From the NCBI GenBank assembly GCA_947503925.1, contig CANNFQ010000005.1, positions 186,001-250,000 of the forward strand: DNA of 64,000 nucleotides, read 5' to 3'. Under the pieces are notes generated by a model, which saw only the letters and a program-made list of their open reading frames with translations, had not been told where the DNA came from and did not search any database. The translations under genes were made by a program, and so were the position numbers. The stretch comes from an uncultured Paracoccaceae bacterium. Lineage in GTDB: Bacteria > Pseudomonadota > Alphaproteobacteria > Rhodobacterales > Rhodobacteraceae. This document shows, in pieces, positions 34,885-43,210 of this stretch. Position 1 is the first letter of the stretch; the number at the start of each line of letters is the position of its first letter.

Positions 34885-36123
34885 ATGTCAAGCCAAGCTA
34901 CCGGAACCGCGATGACTGCAATGACCGCGATGACTGCAATGACTGCAATGACGGCGATGAGTGGTTCAACCGCTATGACAGCCATGACGGCGATGTCTGG
35001 CAACGCTGCTGCTGCAGGCAACTATGATGGCACAACGGCTGCGGGCCTTTTGCTGGCAAGGGATGGAATTGTCGGCCAGTGGAGCGGAGCAACACTAAAC
35101 CCCCGCGAGCGCGATCTCAACAATCCAGAGAACCTAGAAGATTGGTCTCAGATGGTTCGCACCATGGTGGTGTTACAAGATTTGCTGACAAACAGCGGAG
35201 TTGCTTCAAGCCCTTCAGGTTGCACACCGGAAGTTTCGTTCTATCACTTCAACCGTCCATGCGACGCAACGGCGATGCTCGATACATTCGATATCACGGC
35301 CCAAAGACTGGCTGGGTTTACAAGACCTAGGAACGGAGAGTTCGTTGCTCAGCTCGAATTGGTGCGAGACTATGCAGATCTTCGAGCGGACCGACTGCCT
35401 GAAATCCTGTCACAGGCAGGGTATCCGGTTCCTTATATGACAGCCATTGCTGATCTGCACCCTGGCCGTAAAGAGTTCACCCATGAACTATTAGGAATAA
35501 CGCAAGTTTTTGCCACGCATGTTGTTCTTTCCGTAAAACAGGCTCTGGCTTGTCACCGACCTGACGCATTCTCTCCGCAGGTACAGCCCGTAATACCAAC
35601 TCCTGGTCACGGAGCTTTACCCAGCGGACACGCGACAGAAGCTTTTGCAATGGCCGTTGTCCTGTCCCGGCTGATAGAAGCCGAACGTGGAGACACTGGA
35701 CGCGGCGCGGAAGTAACTAAGCTATATGTCGACCAATTGATGCGCCAAGCCGCTCGAATTTCCATCAACCGGACAGTCGCCGGTGTTCATTTCCCAGCGG
35801 ACTCAATGGCAGGAGCGATGCTTGGGCTGCTTATCGGGCAGTATTTGATTGCGCGGGCAACCGGTCATGGATGCCTCTACCCAGTGGGATTCGATGGGAC
35901 GAAAGTGGCGACCTCACCCGCAAGTGGAGCGGGCAACTTGGTACCAATAGACTTTAGGACCGAGACTTACCTTTCGGCCAACGCTGATCCTTTAGTCGCC
36001 CCCCCTGCACACGATGGGATCGTAACTGAGCTGGGAGACCCCATACCGGCTTCACCTGGATTGATAAGCGCTCCACTTAAATTCTTGTGGGACAAGTCCC
36101 TACTCGAATGGAAGAAGCGGTAA
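34885..36123 (+). CDS. PAP2/vanadium-haloperoxidase-fold enzyme with a Met-Thr-Ala repeat N-terminus
   Basis: A 412-residue protein. The phosphatase/haloperoxidase triad of motifs is complete: K-Q-A-L-A-C-H-R-P, then LPSGH, then NRTVAGVHFPAD (R-x5-H-x3-D). Members dephosphorylate lipids or sugars, or use vanadate to oxidise halide. Residues 9-40 are almost only Met, Thr, Ala, Ser and Gly in repeats of M-T-A, with no hydrophobic signal peptide. The gene ends 12 bp before a subtilisin-like protease gene, so the two are probably an operon. The repeat tail could be a protease-cleaved leader or an assembly segment (inference). Confidence 0.8.
   Translation: MSSQATGTAMTAMTAMTAMTAMTAMSGSTAMTAMTAMSGNAAAAGNYDGTTAAGLLLARDGIVGQWSGATLNPRERDLNNPENLEDWSQMVRTMVVLQDLLTNSGVASSPSGCTPEVSFYHFNRPCDATAMLDTFDITAQRLAGFTRPRNGEFVAQLELVRDYADLRADRLPEILSQAGYPVPYMTAIADLHPGRKEFTHELLGITQVFATHVVLSVKQALACHRPDAFSPQVQPVIPTPGHGALPSGHATEAFAMAVVLSRLIEAERGDTGRGAEVTKLYVDQLMRQAARISINRTVAGVHFPADSMAGAMLGLLIGQYLIARATGHGCLYPVGFDGTKVATSPASGAGNLVPIDFRTETYLSANADPLVAPPAHDGIVTELGDPIPASPGLISAPLKFLWDKSLLEWKKR
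34912..34995 (+). repeat. In-frame Met-Thr-Ala codon repeat
   Basis: About ten tandem nine-base units of the form ATG-ACN-GCN, interrupted once by a Ser-Gly-Ser-Thr spacer, encode the M-T-A run at the N-terminus of the PAP2-type protein. Third positions vary (ACT, ACC, ACG; GCA, GCG, GCC), so the peptide rather than the DNA appears to be conserved. It could still expand or contract by slippage. Confidence 0.8.
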
Positions 36124-36135
36124 GGGGGTTGGATT

Positions 36136-38364
36136 ATGGGCAAGGCTAGAAGTTGGTTTCCAGACCCACTGGAATATGTATCGAAGGAAAAAATACAAGT
36201 TCCTAGTTCGCCTACTCAGAAGGACTATTTTCGGATTTCTGACTCCTACTCACAATGGATCGCCGCCTATGGTTCGGAGTTCGCATTCACTGAAGAAATA
36301 CCGAAGGCCGACCAGAACGATTTCAAGTATGCATTGGTTGTAAGAGAAATTGCAGACAACGTTATTGTAGAAGCAGTCAGATTTGATTTCTTAGGGAACC
36401 CGTTTGCGGGCCCCGGTATCTCCCCACCGATCGAAGACTCGTTTTTGGGAAGACTGCCGATACGAACGCTGAGCGCCGGTCCGCAACTCGGTACAACAGC
36501 TGTTGATGGCTACGGTATTTTGTCGAACGTGCCACTTGGCTCAGACCCAAAAAAGCTAGTGATCGTTGGGCTTATTGATGACGCGATCAACATCGGCCAG
36601 CGCCGGTTTCGAGATGCTTTAGGCAACTCCCGGGTAGATCGTTTCTGGATGCAAGATGGAAAACATCAAAGCAACAGTGTTCCGTTTGGGCGCGAGTTCT
36701 CGACAGATGACATAACTGACAAGATCAACGAAAATCCGAACGACGATGACGCGATTATGCGCGAACTCGGCTTGATAGCAACGCCGGACCGACCATACTT
36801 GCCAACTGCTCTACGGATGCACGCTTCTCACGGAACGCATGTTGCCGATTTGGCAGCTGGCTACGATCCGGAAGAAGAGAATGCAGTAAATCGCCGTATA
36901 ATTGCAGTACAGCTTCCTGTCTTCGCATCTCAAGATACATCGGGCGCGTCTTTGATGGCGTCGATCATTTCAGCTTCGGATTACATCTTCAAGCGAGCAG
37001 AAAAGATGAGCCGAGACCTAGGGGTTTCGATTCCGGTCGTGCTTAATTTTAGCTACGGTTTCGGTGGCGGCCCCCGAAATGGTCAACACATTGTTGAACG
37101 AGCCTTGCGTAAACAAGCGGAGCAGTATCGCCAAAAAACTGAAGCCATGTCGTCGGGTGTGCCTGCCCCCGCTGAACTGGTTCTTCCCGCTGGAAACGGC
37201 CATCTGTCCCGTACGCATGCACGTGGTGCAGCACCTTTAGCCAATACGGCTCCCGTACTGGATTTCAACCTTCGCGTTCAGCCGGAAGATCGAAGTTCAA
37301 GTTTTGTGGAAATCTGGTTTAGCGAGAAAACCCACCACATAAGTGTTAGGGTGGAAACACCGGATGGTCTTGTAGAAACCTTCCCGTTCGATCTAGCCGG
37401 TGGCTACAACAATCAGGTTTCCTTGGATTCGGACATGGTGCTTGCTGAGCCTGAAACCGGCGATCTGCATTCTTTCAAAGAAGGCACGATAATCGCGCGC
37501 ATCTCGGTGGATCGGCCAAATTTGCCGCCGCCGGTCGCAAATCACACCGAACCTGTACCTTCCACTGAAGACGGCACACCTTTCTGGCGAGTTGTGTTGG
37601 CGCTTGGTCCAAGTACCTGCTTGCGGGCCAATCAACCACCCTGTCCACACGGGATCTGGAAGGTTGCATGTCAAGGTCATGCTAATGGTCGTGGGGCGAT
37701 CCAGGCCTGGATCCAACGCGATGAAGCTGTTGGAGGGTTTGGCGAGAGTGGCAGGCAAGCCTATTTTGATGATACCGTCTATGAGGACAATCGTTTTGAT
37801 GAGATCGGCGACGTAGTTGTTACGGATAAAGATCAACCCGAGAGTATCGTCAAACGAGATGGAACCGTATCCGGTATCGCGACGAATCCGAGCGCGAGCT
37901 CAGGTTCTGCCGACAACCCAAAACCACTTTTGGTTATTGGGGGGGTACTTTGGGATAGTGACAGAGCCGCATTTTATAGTGCTGCGGGGAACGACAAAGA
38001 ATTTAGCGCTCCACATTTCCTTGCCCCATCTGAGAGTTCCCGGGTTCTTACCGGAATCAATGCCACTACCACTCGCAACGGCGGGCAGGTCGCAATGGGT
38101 GGAACAAGCGTTGCGGCCCCTCAAGTCGTAAGGCTTCTGGCTGATAAGTTGGAGAAACTCGCTCCGACTAGATATGACACTTTTGATGCTCAGAGGTTTC
38201 TCAAGAGCAATGCGAACAAAGTATTGCGGCCTAACCCGCAAAACCCAGAACGAGCCGGCAATCGTAGGGTTCGAATAGAACGCGTACGTAATGATAAGGG
38301 TTTAGTAGAACCACACCCTGATCTCACGAAACAAATCACGCGACAAAAAACGCGTAAGGTGTAA
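36136..38364 (+). CDS. Subtilisin-like (S8) serine protease
   Basis: A 742-residue protein. The catalytic Asp lies in IVGLIDDAINIG, His in HASHGTHVADLAAGYDP, the oxyanion Asn in LPAGNGHLSRTH, and Ser in MGGTSVAAPQVVRLLADKL, in the usual order. No signal peptide is visible, so it may act inside the cell. The first 140 residues are not protease-like and may be a binding or pro-region. A beta-sandwich-like insert lies between the Asn and Ser motifs. It is co-transcribed after the PAP2-type gene. Confidence 0.88.
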   Translation: MGKARSWFPDPLEYVSKEKIQVPSSPTQKDYFRISDSYSQWIAAYGSEFAFTEEIPKADQNDFKYALVVREIADNVIVEAVRFDFLGNPFAGPGISPPIEDSFLGRLPIRTLSAGPQLGTTAVDGYGILSNVPLGSDPKKLVIVGLIDDAINIGQRRFRDALGNSRVDRFWMQDGKHQSNSVPFGREFSTDDITDKINENPNDDDAIMRELGLIATPDRPYLPTALRMHASHGTHVADLAAGYDPEEENAVNRRIIAVQLPVFASQDTSGASLMASIISASDYIFKRAEKMSRDLGVSIPVVLNFSYGFGGGPRNGQHIVERALRKQAEQYRQKTEAMSSGVPAPAELVLPAGNGHLSRTHARGAAPLANTAPVLDFNLRVQPEDRSSSFVEIWFSEKTHHISVRVETPDGLVETFPFDLAGGYNNQVSLDSDMVLAEPETGDLHSFKEGTIIARISVDRPNLPPPVANHTEPVPSTEDGTPFWRVVLALGPSTCLRANQPPCPHGIWKVACQGHANGRGAIQAWIQRDEAVGGFGESGRQAYFDDTVYEDNRFDEIGDVVVTDKDQPESIVKRDGTVSGIATNPSASSGSADNPKPLLVIGGVLWDSDRAAFYSAAGNDKEFSAPHFLAPSESSRVLTGINATTTRNGGQVAMGGTSVAAPQVVRLLADKLEKLAPTRYDTFDAQRFLKSNANKVLRPNPQNPERAGNRRVRIERVRNDKGLVEPHPDLTKQITRQKTRKV

Positions 38365-38579
38365 CGCAAACTACATGCTTGTGTTGTTGGAACTGCGAAT
38401 AGTCAAGGTTTGTTCCCAAAAAAACGATTGCCAGCAATGTCCGTTTTTCACGTTTAACTCACAACAAATCGGGGAAACCGAGCTTTATCGTGGTCATGTG
38501 ATGGGCACTATGCCCAGTCATTCAAAGTCAAGAAATCGTCGGCAGGCCTTTAGGGGCGCCGGCTAAGAGGAGAAAAATC

Positions 38580-38981
38580 ATGACCACGTTATCCCAAGTT
38601 TCTAATGATCTCGCTATATTTGACAGCGATGATGATCAACATGTCGAGAAATGGAACGCTGAAGAGAAGGAAGCTTCAGAGGGCGAACTCAAGCAAATGG
38701 GAGAAGAGGCATTCGCATTCGCGCTTGCGGCATACATCACTTACGGTAACCGTTGTGGCTTTGCCAGCTCTGGAAGGCTGGCATATGTTGTAAATCGCCG
38801 TCGCGACCGTGCAGTCAAAGCTACTGTCCGTGTGCGTTGGCGTCAGGGTATCAATTCTGGATCCTATGATCGCGTAAAGACAATTCCCGCTGGCAGCCGC
38901 GTTGGGCTTGGCTGCACTCGCAGTGGATCCATCCCCGTTGCTGACTATAGTTTCTCGGTTGTCGGAGCCCAAGTGCTTTGA
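38580..38981 (+). CDS. Small protein downstream of the protease
   Basis: A 133-residue protein with a strong Shine-Dalgarno (AAGAGGAG) before its ATG. The N-terminal half is acidic and helical; the C-terminal half is beta-rich and basic (VKATVRVRWRQGINSGSYDRVKTIPAGSRVGLGCTRSGSIPVADYSFSVVGA). No family was recognised. It lies about 215 bp after the protease and before a strong terminator, so it closes this plus-strand set. It could be a substrate, inhibitor or partner of the protease (inference). Confidence 0.6.
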   Translation: MTTLSQVSNDLAIFDSDDDQHVEKWNAEEKEASEGELKQMGEEAFAFALAAYITYGNRCGFASSGRLAYVVNRRRDRAVKATVRVRWRQGINSGSYDRVKTIPAGSRVGLGCTRSGSIPVADYSFSVVGAQVL

Positions 38982-38999
38982 GGTGAAGCCTCTCAGATT

Positions 39000-39040
39000 G
39001 ACCCAGCCCGGACACTGATTTCGGGCTGGGTCCTTGCTTT
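39000..39040 (+). terminator. Terminator after the plus-strand cargo set
   Basis: Stem GACCCAGCCCG/CGGGCTGGGTC (39000-39032) with an 11-base loop, followed by CTTGCTTTT, 19 bp after the stop of the small protein. Confidence 0.85.
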
Positions 39041-39472
39041 TCCAAGCGACAAAAAATCGATAGTGCGAAGTCGCTCTTAGTCATCCCCAATGGGGTTGTG
39101 GGTTTATTGAGCCGCAATATGTACTTTGAGGCTTTGGGGAGCCTCTTCCGCGACGATCGGCCTGCACCATTGGTGCCGATTTTATGATTTTTGCACCAAT
39201 TTGAGACAGGTATACCGATAAGGTTTATTGGGTGGTGCATAAGTCAGGTGCGCAAAGTTTCCGGATGTTTTGGATTATTCGTATGATCGTAGGTTACAGG
39301 CGAGTAGCTTAGCCATTTATTGTGTAACCACCAAGAACTGCCCGAAGGGTGCTAACGAAACACAATTGGGAAGAGTAAAATCAATACTGAAGAAAAGAGC
39401 GTCGCGTTTTTAATGGAAGGTCAAAAGTCGACCCAAGACTTCACCTTCTGACAATCGGCTGAAGTCGATTTG
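39041..39472. other. Intergenic stretch between convergent cargo sets
   Basis: About 430 bp. A minus-strand frame through part of it overlaps the preceding terminator and has no protein-like pattern. No tRNA, repeat or clear promoter was seen. It separates the protease set from the DndC-like gene, which is transcribed toward it. Confidence 0.4.
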
Positions 39473-40570
39473 TTAGGCAAATCTCTCCACGACCTCTCGA
39501 ACTGCAGCTTGATGGACTATTGAATCATCCGCTGATCGAACTCCAATGTTGACTTCAAACAAATAGTCTTTTCCCCAAAGCCCAAGGATGTGCTCAATTT
39601 CTCCGTCAGCAAACACTTCAATCCCAGTAGACTTTTCCAACTGAAGGAGACCAAGGAGAATTTCTTCTCTGGCCGCAATGGAAAACGGGCCGGGGCGCTG
39701 AACACCATTTCTCCGAACAGGCCACCTGCGTGCTTCATCGTTCCGCACTTCCGCAAGCCAATTCCTAAATTCAAGAAATGGCTCCAGCTGTGCATGACCA
39801 GCGTCGACCAGCTTTATTGCGGAATGGTCCTTCCGAACAACCGTGCAAGTCCAGCAACCAAAGCGACCGCTACCACATGGTGGTGAATTCGGTGATTTTA
39901 TTACGGGGCATTCACCCGACGCATCCCTGTAAAGCCGCTCAATTTCAGACGCATCTATGGATACAGGGACTCCAAGAAGGAAAATTGTGTCCCAAACATC
40001 GGATATATTAAGATCCAATATTGGAAGGAAAATCGAAGCTGATGATCCTCCTTGTTTTTGCCAGTAATCGTCCCCATTTTTTTTGATTGAACGTTTACGT
40101 TGTTGGCTTTCATCACGCCGACTTCCCAAAACAACTACAGCATCTTCTGCGCCGAATGTTTTTATGAACCTCACAACCGGATTTATTCTCAGGGCTTTGG
40201 TGCACCATCGAAAGTGGTTAGTCGGGGTGGGGTATCCGCGCCCAGCAACCTTGGCAAAAAACCGGTCTTCCAACGGTGCTCGAAGAATATCGATAGAAAC
40301 ATCCATACCCAAAGCTGTTGTTTCGTGGTCAATTTTTAGAAGGGTTCGTTTGACATATTCATCAATGACCGGATTTTCGACGCCAGTGTCGCAATAAATC
40401 AAAGATACAGCTCTCGGTTTCTTGTGTACCTTTTTCAAGGCGGCGAGAAATATTTTTAGGGTCGCAGTTGAATCTTTGCCTCCGGAATAGGCAATAATCC
40501 AGTGTTTTTGGGAATTCGCTTCGATGGCCCGCTTGGTACGTTCGATAGCTGGCAATATTTGGTCAGTCAT
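39473..40570 (-). CDS. DndC-like PAPS-reductase-family protein
   Basis: A 365-residue protein. The ATP-pyrophosphatase P-loop is AYSGGKDSTATL (residues 29-40). HFRWCTKALRI lies in the middle, and the DndC-type iron-sulfur region CPV...PPCGSGRFGCWTCTVV near 240-260 is intact. DndC activates sulfur for DNA phosphorothioation in Dnd systems; this version is shorter than DndC and has no dndB, D or E neighbours. The start overlaps the end of a small membrane-protein gene by 8 bp. The pair may be a separate defence module (inference). Confidence 0.8.
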   Translation of the reverse strand: MTDQILPAIERTKRAIEANSQKHWIIAYSGGKDSTATLKIFLAALKKVHKKPRAVSLIYCDTGVENPVIDEYVKRTLLKIDHETTALGMDVSIDILRAPLEDRFFAKVAGRGYPTPTNHFRWCTKALRINPVVRFIKTFGAEDAVVVLGSRRDESQQRKRSIKKNGDDYWQKQGGSSASIFLPILDLNISDVWDTIFLLGVPVSIDASEIERLYRDASGECPVIKSPNSPPCGSGRFGCWTCTVVRKDHSAIKLVDAGHAQLEPFLEFRNWLAEVRNDEARRWPVRRNGVQRPGPFSIAAREEILLGLLQLEKSTGIEVFADGEIEHILGLWGKDYLFEVNIGVRSADDSIVHQAAVREVVERFA

Positions 40571-41288
40571 TTTTGAAGTACGCTTTCACTTTGTCAGAGT
40601 GAAACTTCCGAATTGTGTCGATTTGGCCATCACTGATCTCCTTGTGGAATGCTGTGAGTTTCCAAGAAATAGGCCACGTTGCTGCAGCGCTGAGAGAAAA
40701 TACGACCACTCCAATCAAAGCTCCTTGAGAAGAGAAGATGAAGTGATGCAATATCGAATAAACAGAAAACAATATTGAGATTGCTTTTAAATCGGCGGTC
40801 GATGTCCATAAAAGACCATTGAAATAGGCCCGCTTGGACTGAATCTTAAGGCTCTCATCAGAATCTACAATTCTGTAAAATAGCATTTTGATATTTGACC
40901 ACTCGGACTTTTGTTGATCAGTATGATCTCCAGCAATATCTGCTATTCCGTGCATAATGTTTAACTTCACATCAGCATGATTTCTTCGGTTGGCCCAATC
41001 CCGCAGAGGAGTGACGTAATAGATCACTCCTGCAATGATGGCTGGCAGCGTTTTGGCCAAGTCAGACAGTGATTTAGGGGCATCAAACTTCCAATCCCCC
41101 GTCCATTTGCCAAGCAAACTCCAAAAGAAGACGATAATGATGCCGGGGACGAGCAGGCGTAAATACTTCAACGTTTCGAGGGACAATGAAAAAAACCTTA
41201 TGAAACCAAGGGCACACCTCAAAAAGATGGGCGTTCCCGCCTTCGACGATACGCCCAAGGGTTGAAGTTGACCATAGGTGAAATTCAT
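40563..41288 (-). CDS. Membrane protein coupled to the DndC-like gene
   Basis: A 241-residue protein with four hydrophobic segments in two pairs (LLVPGIIIVFFWSLLG and LPAIIAGVIYYV; AISILFSVYSILHHFIF and LIGVVVFSLSAAATWPI). A cytoplasmic helical loop lies between them and the tail is basic. No family was recognised. The 8-bp overlap with the DndC-like gene implies they work together. Two-pair membrane topology is common in effectors that act on the membrane, but nothing shows this here. Confidence 0.65.
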   Translation of the reverse strand: MNFTYGQLQPLGVSSKAGTPIFLRCALGFIRFFSLSLETLKYLRLLVPGIIIVFFWSLLGKWTGDWKFDAPKSLSDLAKTLPAIIAGVIYYVTPLRDWANRRNHADVKLNIMHGIADIAGDHTDQQKSEWSNIKMLFYRIVDSDESLKIQSKRAYFNGLLWTSTADLKAISILFSVYSILHHFIFSSQGALIGVVVFSLSAAATWPISWKLTAFHKEISDGQIDTIRKFHSDKVKAYFKND

Positions 41289-41427
41289 TGAGGTTGAATG
41301 TATAGCGACGCTGAAAAGTACCCGATGAATGAAGCGAACATCAGCGCGATATAGATCACACGAACACCAAAGATTTATCGGCTGGAACGCTCAGGAAGAA
41401 CTTAGGTAACTTGCAAGTTTTCCAGGT

Positions 41428-41799
41428 CTAAGCTCCGGTATCCGAGTTCTTCCTTGGGCGACCATTCATACACCATTTGACCCGCCCATTCTGAAGAAAA
41501 AAATGGCAACCGCATGCGTTTTTCTGATGAACTGAAGGATTCAGGGTAGGTCGGAGCCAGTAGTCAATTGACACCCCCCACCTTGGCCGCCGAGCTGGAT
41601 TCAACGACAACGAAATCTGTTTGCCGCATCCTCCAGGGCAACGCATACAAGCCCATTTCGACACTTCACCTTTGCAAACAACAACCAAGTCTCCTTTACT
41701 GATGCTCCCATTATTCGGGAATGCTTCTCGTTGAACCACGATAAAATCCGTGTTCAGCAACCTCAGCCACCGCAGCATTTTGATCAATTTGGCATGCAT
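41428..41799 (-). CDS. DUF6527-like zinc-binding protein of the ubiquitin-like operon
   Basis: A 123-residue protein with Cys clusters MRCPGGCGKQISLSL and SVHQKNACGCHFFLQNGRVKW. This is the pattern I associate with DUF6527 proteins that sit beside bacterial E1/E2/JAB genes. The SLSLNP...W...LNPSV linker fits that family. It starts 5 bp after the JAB-E1 gene. Role unknown; a metal-binding accessory or adaptor in the conjugation pathway is the likeliest reading. About 140 bp of non-coding DNA separates it from the downstream membrane-protein gene. Confidence 0.7.
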   Translation of the reverse strand: MHAKLIKMLRWLRLLNTDFIVVQREAFPNNGSISKGDLVVVCKGEVSKWACMRCPGGCGKQISLSLNPARRPRWGVSIDYWLRPTLNPSVHQKNACGCHFFLQNGRVKWCMNGRPRKNSDTGA

Positions 41800-41803
41800 G
41801 ACT

Positions 41804-43210
41804 TTAACCCACTAGCCCTAAAAAAGGCTCTGCGTCGGCGCGCCCCAGCACATCGGTCTGGCCACACACCGGACAATCTGGATTGAGCGAAGGGATGGGA
41901 AACCTATCGTCTTGTGCATGGAACCTGCGGACCCGATGTGGCGTCATACCATGAGAGCCTTGAAACGAAGTAAGTGAGGCAACAAGCTCGTTTACTGCCA
42001 TACAGGCCACTTCAGTGGTAAAGGTCACAACTGCTGGTGAAGGATCACCGCCGCCTAAGACGTACGCCTCTTCTTTCAGTTTGTGAAAGCTGACAGAGTC
42101 ATCTCGCTCAAGCGCTTCATCTGCCGCTTTTTGAGGATCCATCACCCCATGACACATTAAGCACTGATACCCTTCAACGAAGGTTGTTACGCGACCAAAC
42201 ACATCGACGTGGCCGTCCTCATGGCGTTTCATGCGTAGCCCCAAATCGATCAAAGGAATGCCGTAATAATGAGCCAAACGATTCAAGAAAATTCGGCCTG
42301 AGTGATCATCCGTCGCACCAAATACAGCGTCGCAAGACTTCAATGCATCACGAGAACCTTGTGAACCGGCCCATGATTGCATGGTGACTACCTTTGGCCC
42401 CAAGTCAGTTTCAGTCGCCATACGAGCAATATTTTCGACTTTGCTGAGCTTTTCTTTCACGTCGCTAAGGCGTGCACCGTGAACACGATTGAGATTGGTC
42501 AACTCTAGCACATCTTTGTCCATGACTAAGATGTGCCCGACGCCCAACCGGATCAAAAGCGCTGCAACAGCACTACCCGTTGCACCTGCTCCGACCACGC
42601 CTATGCGAAGTTGACCAACCGCATCGTTGAAAGAAGATCCGAACAAGCGTGCCTGACGATCAAGTACACTGTTATCAGCAGTATCACCTGAAAGGTCCTT
42701 CAAAAACTGAACTTTTGATCCAATCGAGGTTACGCGCTCGATGTCACGACATCCGCCATCAGGTGACCATAAACGTACAGCAATACTACGGTCCCCATTG
42801 ATGACGATGCTGAGAAGGCCTTTGACCCCTTTAACAAACGCCGTTCGTGCAAGGTCCTTCTCGTTTTTGTTATCCTGACTTGAAAACCGGGCAACGCCAC
42901 GCGGATGGGTATGCACCAATGCTGGAATGAGGCCTTCTGACTTGGCCTTAGACAGAAGCCGCATAAATCCACTCGTCGACCAAGTCACATGACTCGCTGA
43001 TGAACTGATTTTCTCTGTTTCAGTGATTGGGACAAACTTGTGGGACACAACACGCAAACGAGGTGTCCCAAACCAAGGATCGGCCGTAATTTCTGAACTC
43101 CCAAATAACATATACGCAGAGGCTTCAGACCCGTCAGACGTGTCCAATAGCCTTTCGATCAGTTCAAAATGTGCAGAATGTAGAACTGCATCCAGTTCAA
43201 GTTTATGCAT
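41804..43210 (-). CDS. JAB peptidase fused to E1-like (ThiF) activating enzyme
   Basis: A 468-residue fusion. The N-terminal JAB/JAMM metalloprotease has H100-T-H102-P...S110-S-Q-D113 with a candidate Glu40. The E1-like domain follows with the nucleotide loop GAGATG (207-212), VMDKDVLELTNLNR, and a zinc pair CLMC (350-353) with CPVC (446-449). E1 enzymes adenylate the C-terminus of ubiquitin-like proteins; JAB removes or matures them. It overlaps the preceding Ubl-E2 gene by 8 bp from the ATG at 43210. Having activation and removal in one chain fits bacterial ubiquitin-like operons. The E1 catalytic cysteine could not be fixed with certainty. Confidence 0.88.
   Translation of the reverse strand: MHKLELDAVLHSAHFELIERLLDTSDGSEASAYMLFGSSEITADPWFGTPRLRVVSHKFVPITETEKISSSASHVTWSTSGFMRLLSKAKSEGLIPALVHTHPRGVARFSSQDNKNEKDLARTAFVKGVKGLLSIVINGDRSIAVRLWSPDGGCRDIERVTSIGSKVQFLKDLSGDTADNSVLDRQARLFGSSFNDAVGQLRIGVVGAGATGSAVAALLIRLGVGHILVMDKDVLELTNLNRVHGARLSDVKEKLSKVENIARMATETDLGPKVVTMQSWAGSQGSRDALKSCDAVFGATDDHSGRIFLNRLAHYYGIPLIDLGLRMKRHEDGHVDVFGRVTTFVEGYQCLMCHGVMDPQKAADEALERDDSVSFHKLKEEAYVLGGGDPSPAVVTFTTEVACMAVNELVASLTSFQGSHGMTPHRVRRFHAQDDRFPIPSLNPDCPVCGQTDVLGRADAEPFLGLVG

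Noticed and set aside
38851-39240. 129-codon minus-strand frame
   Set aside because: It runs antisense through the small protein's 3' end and its terminator, and its translation has no domain-like pattern.
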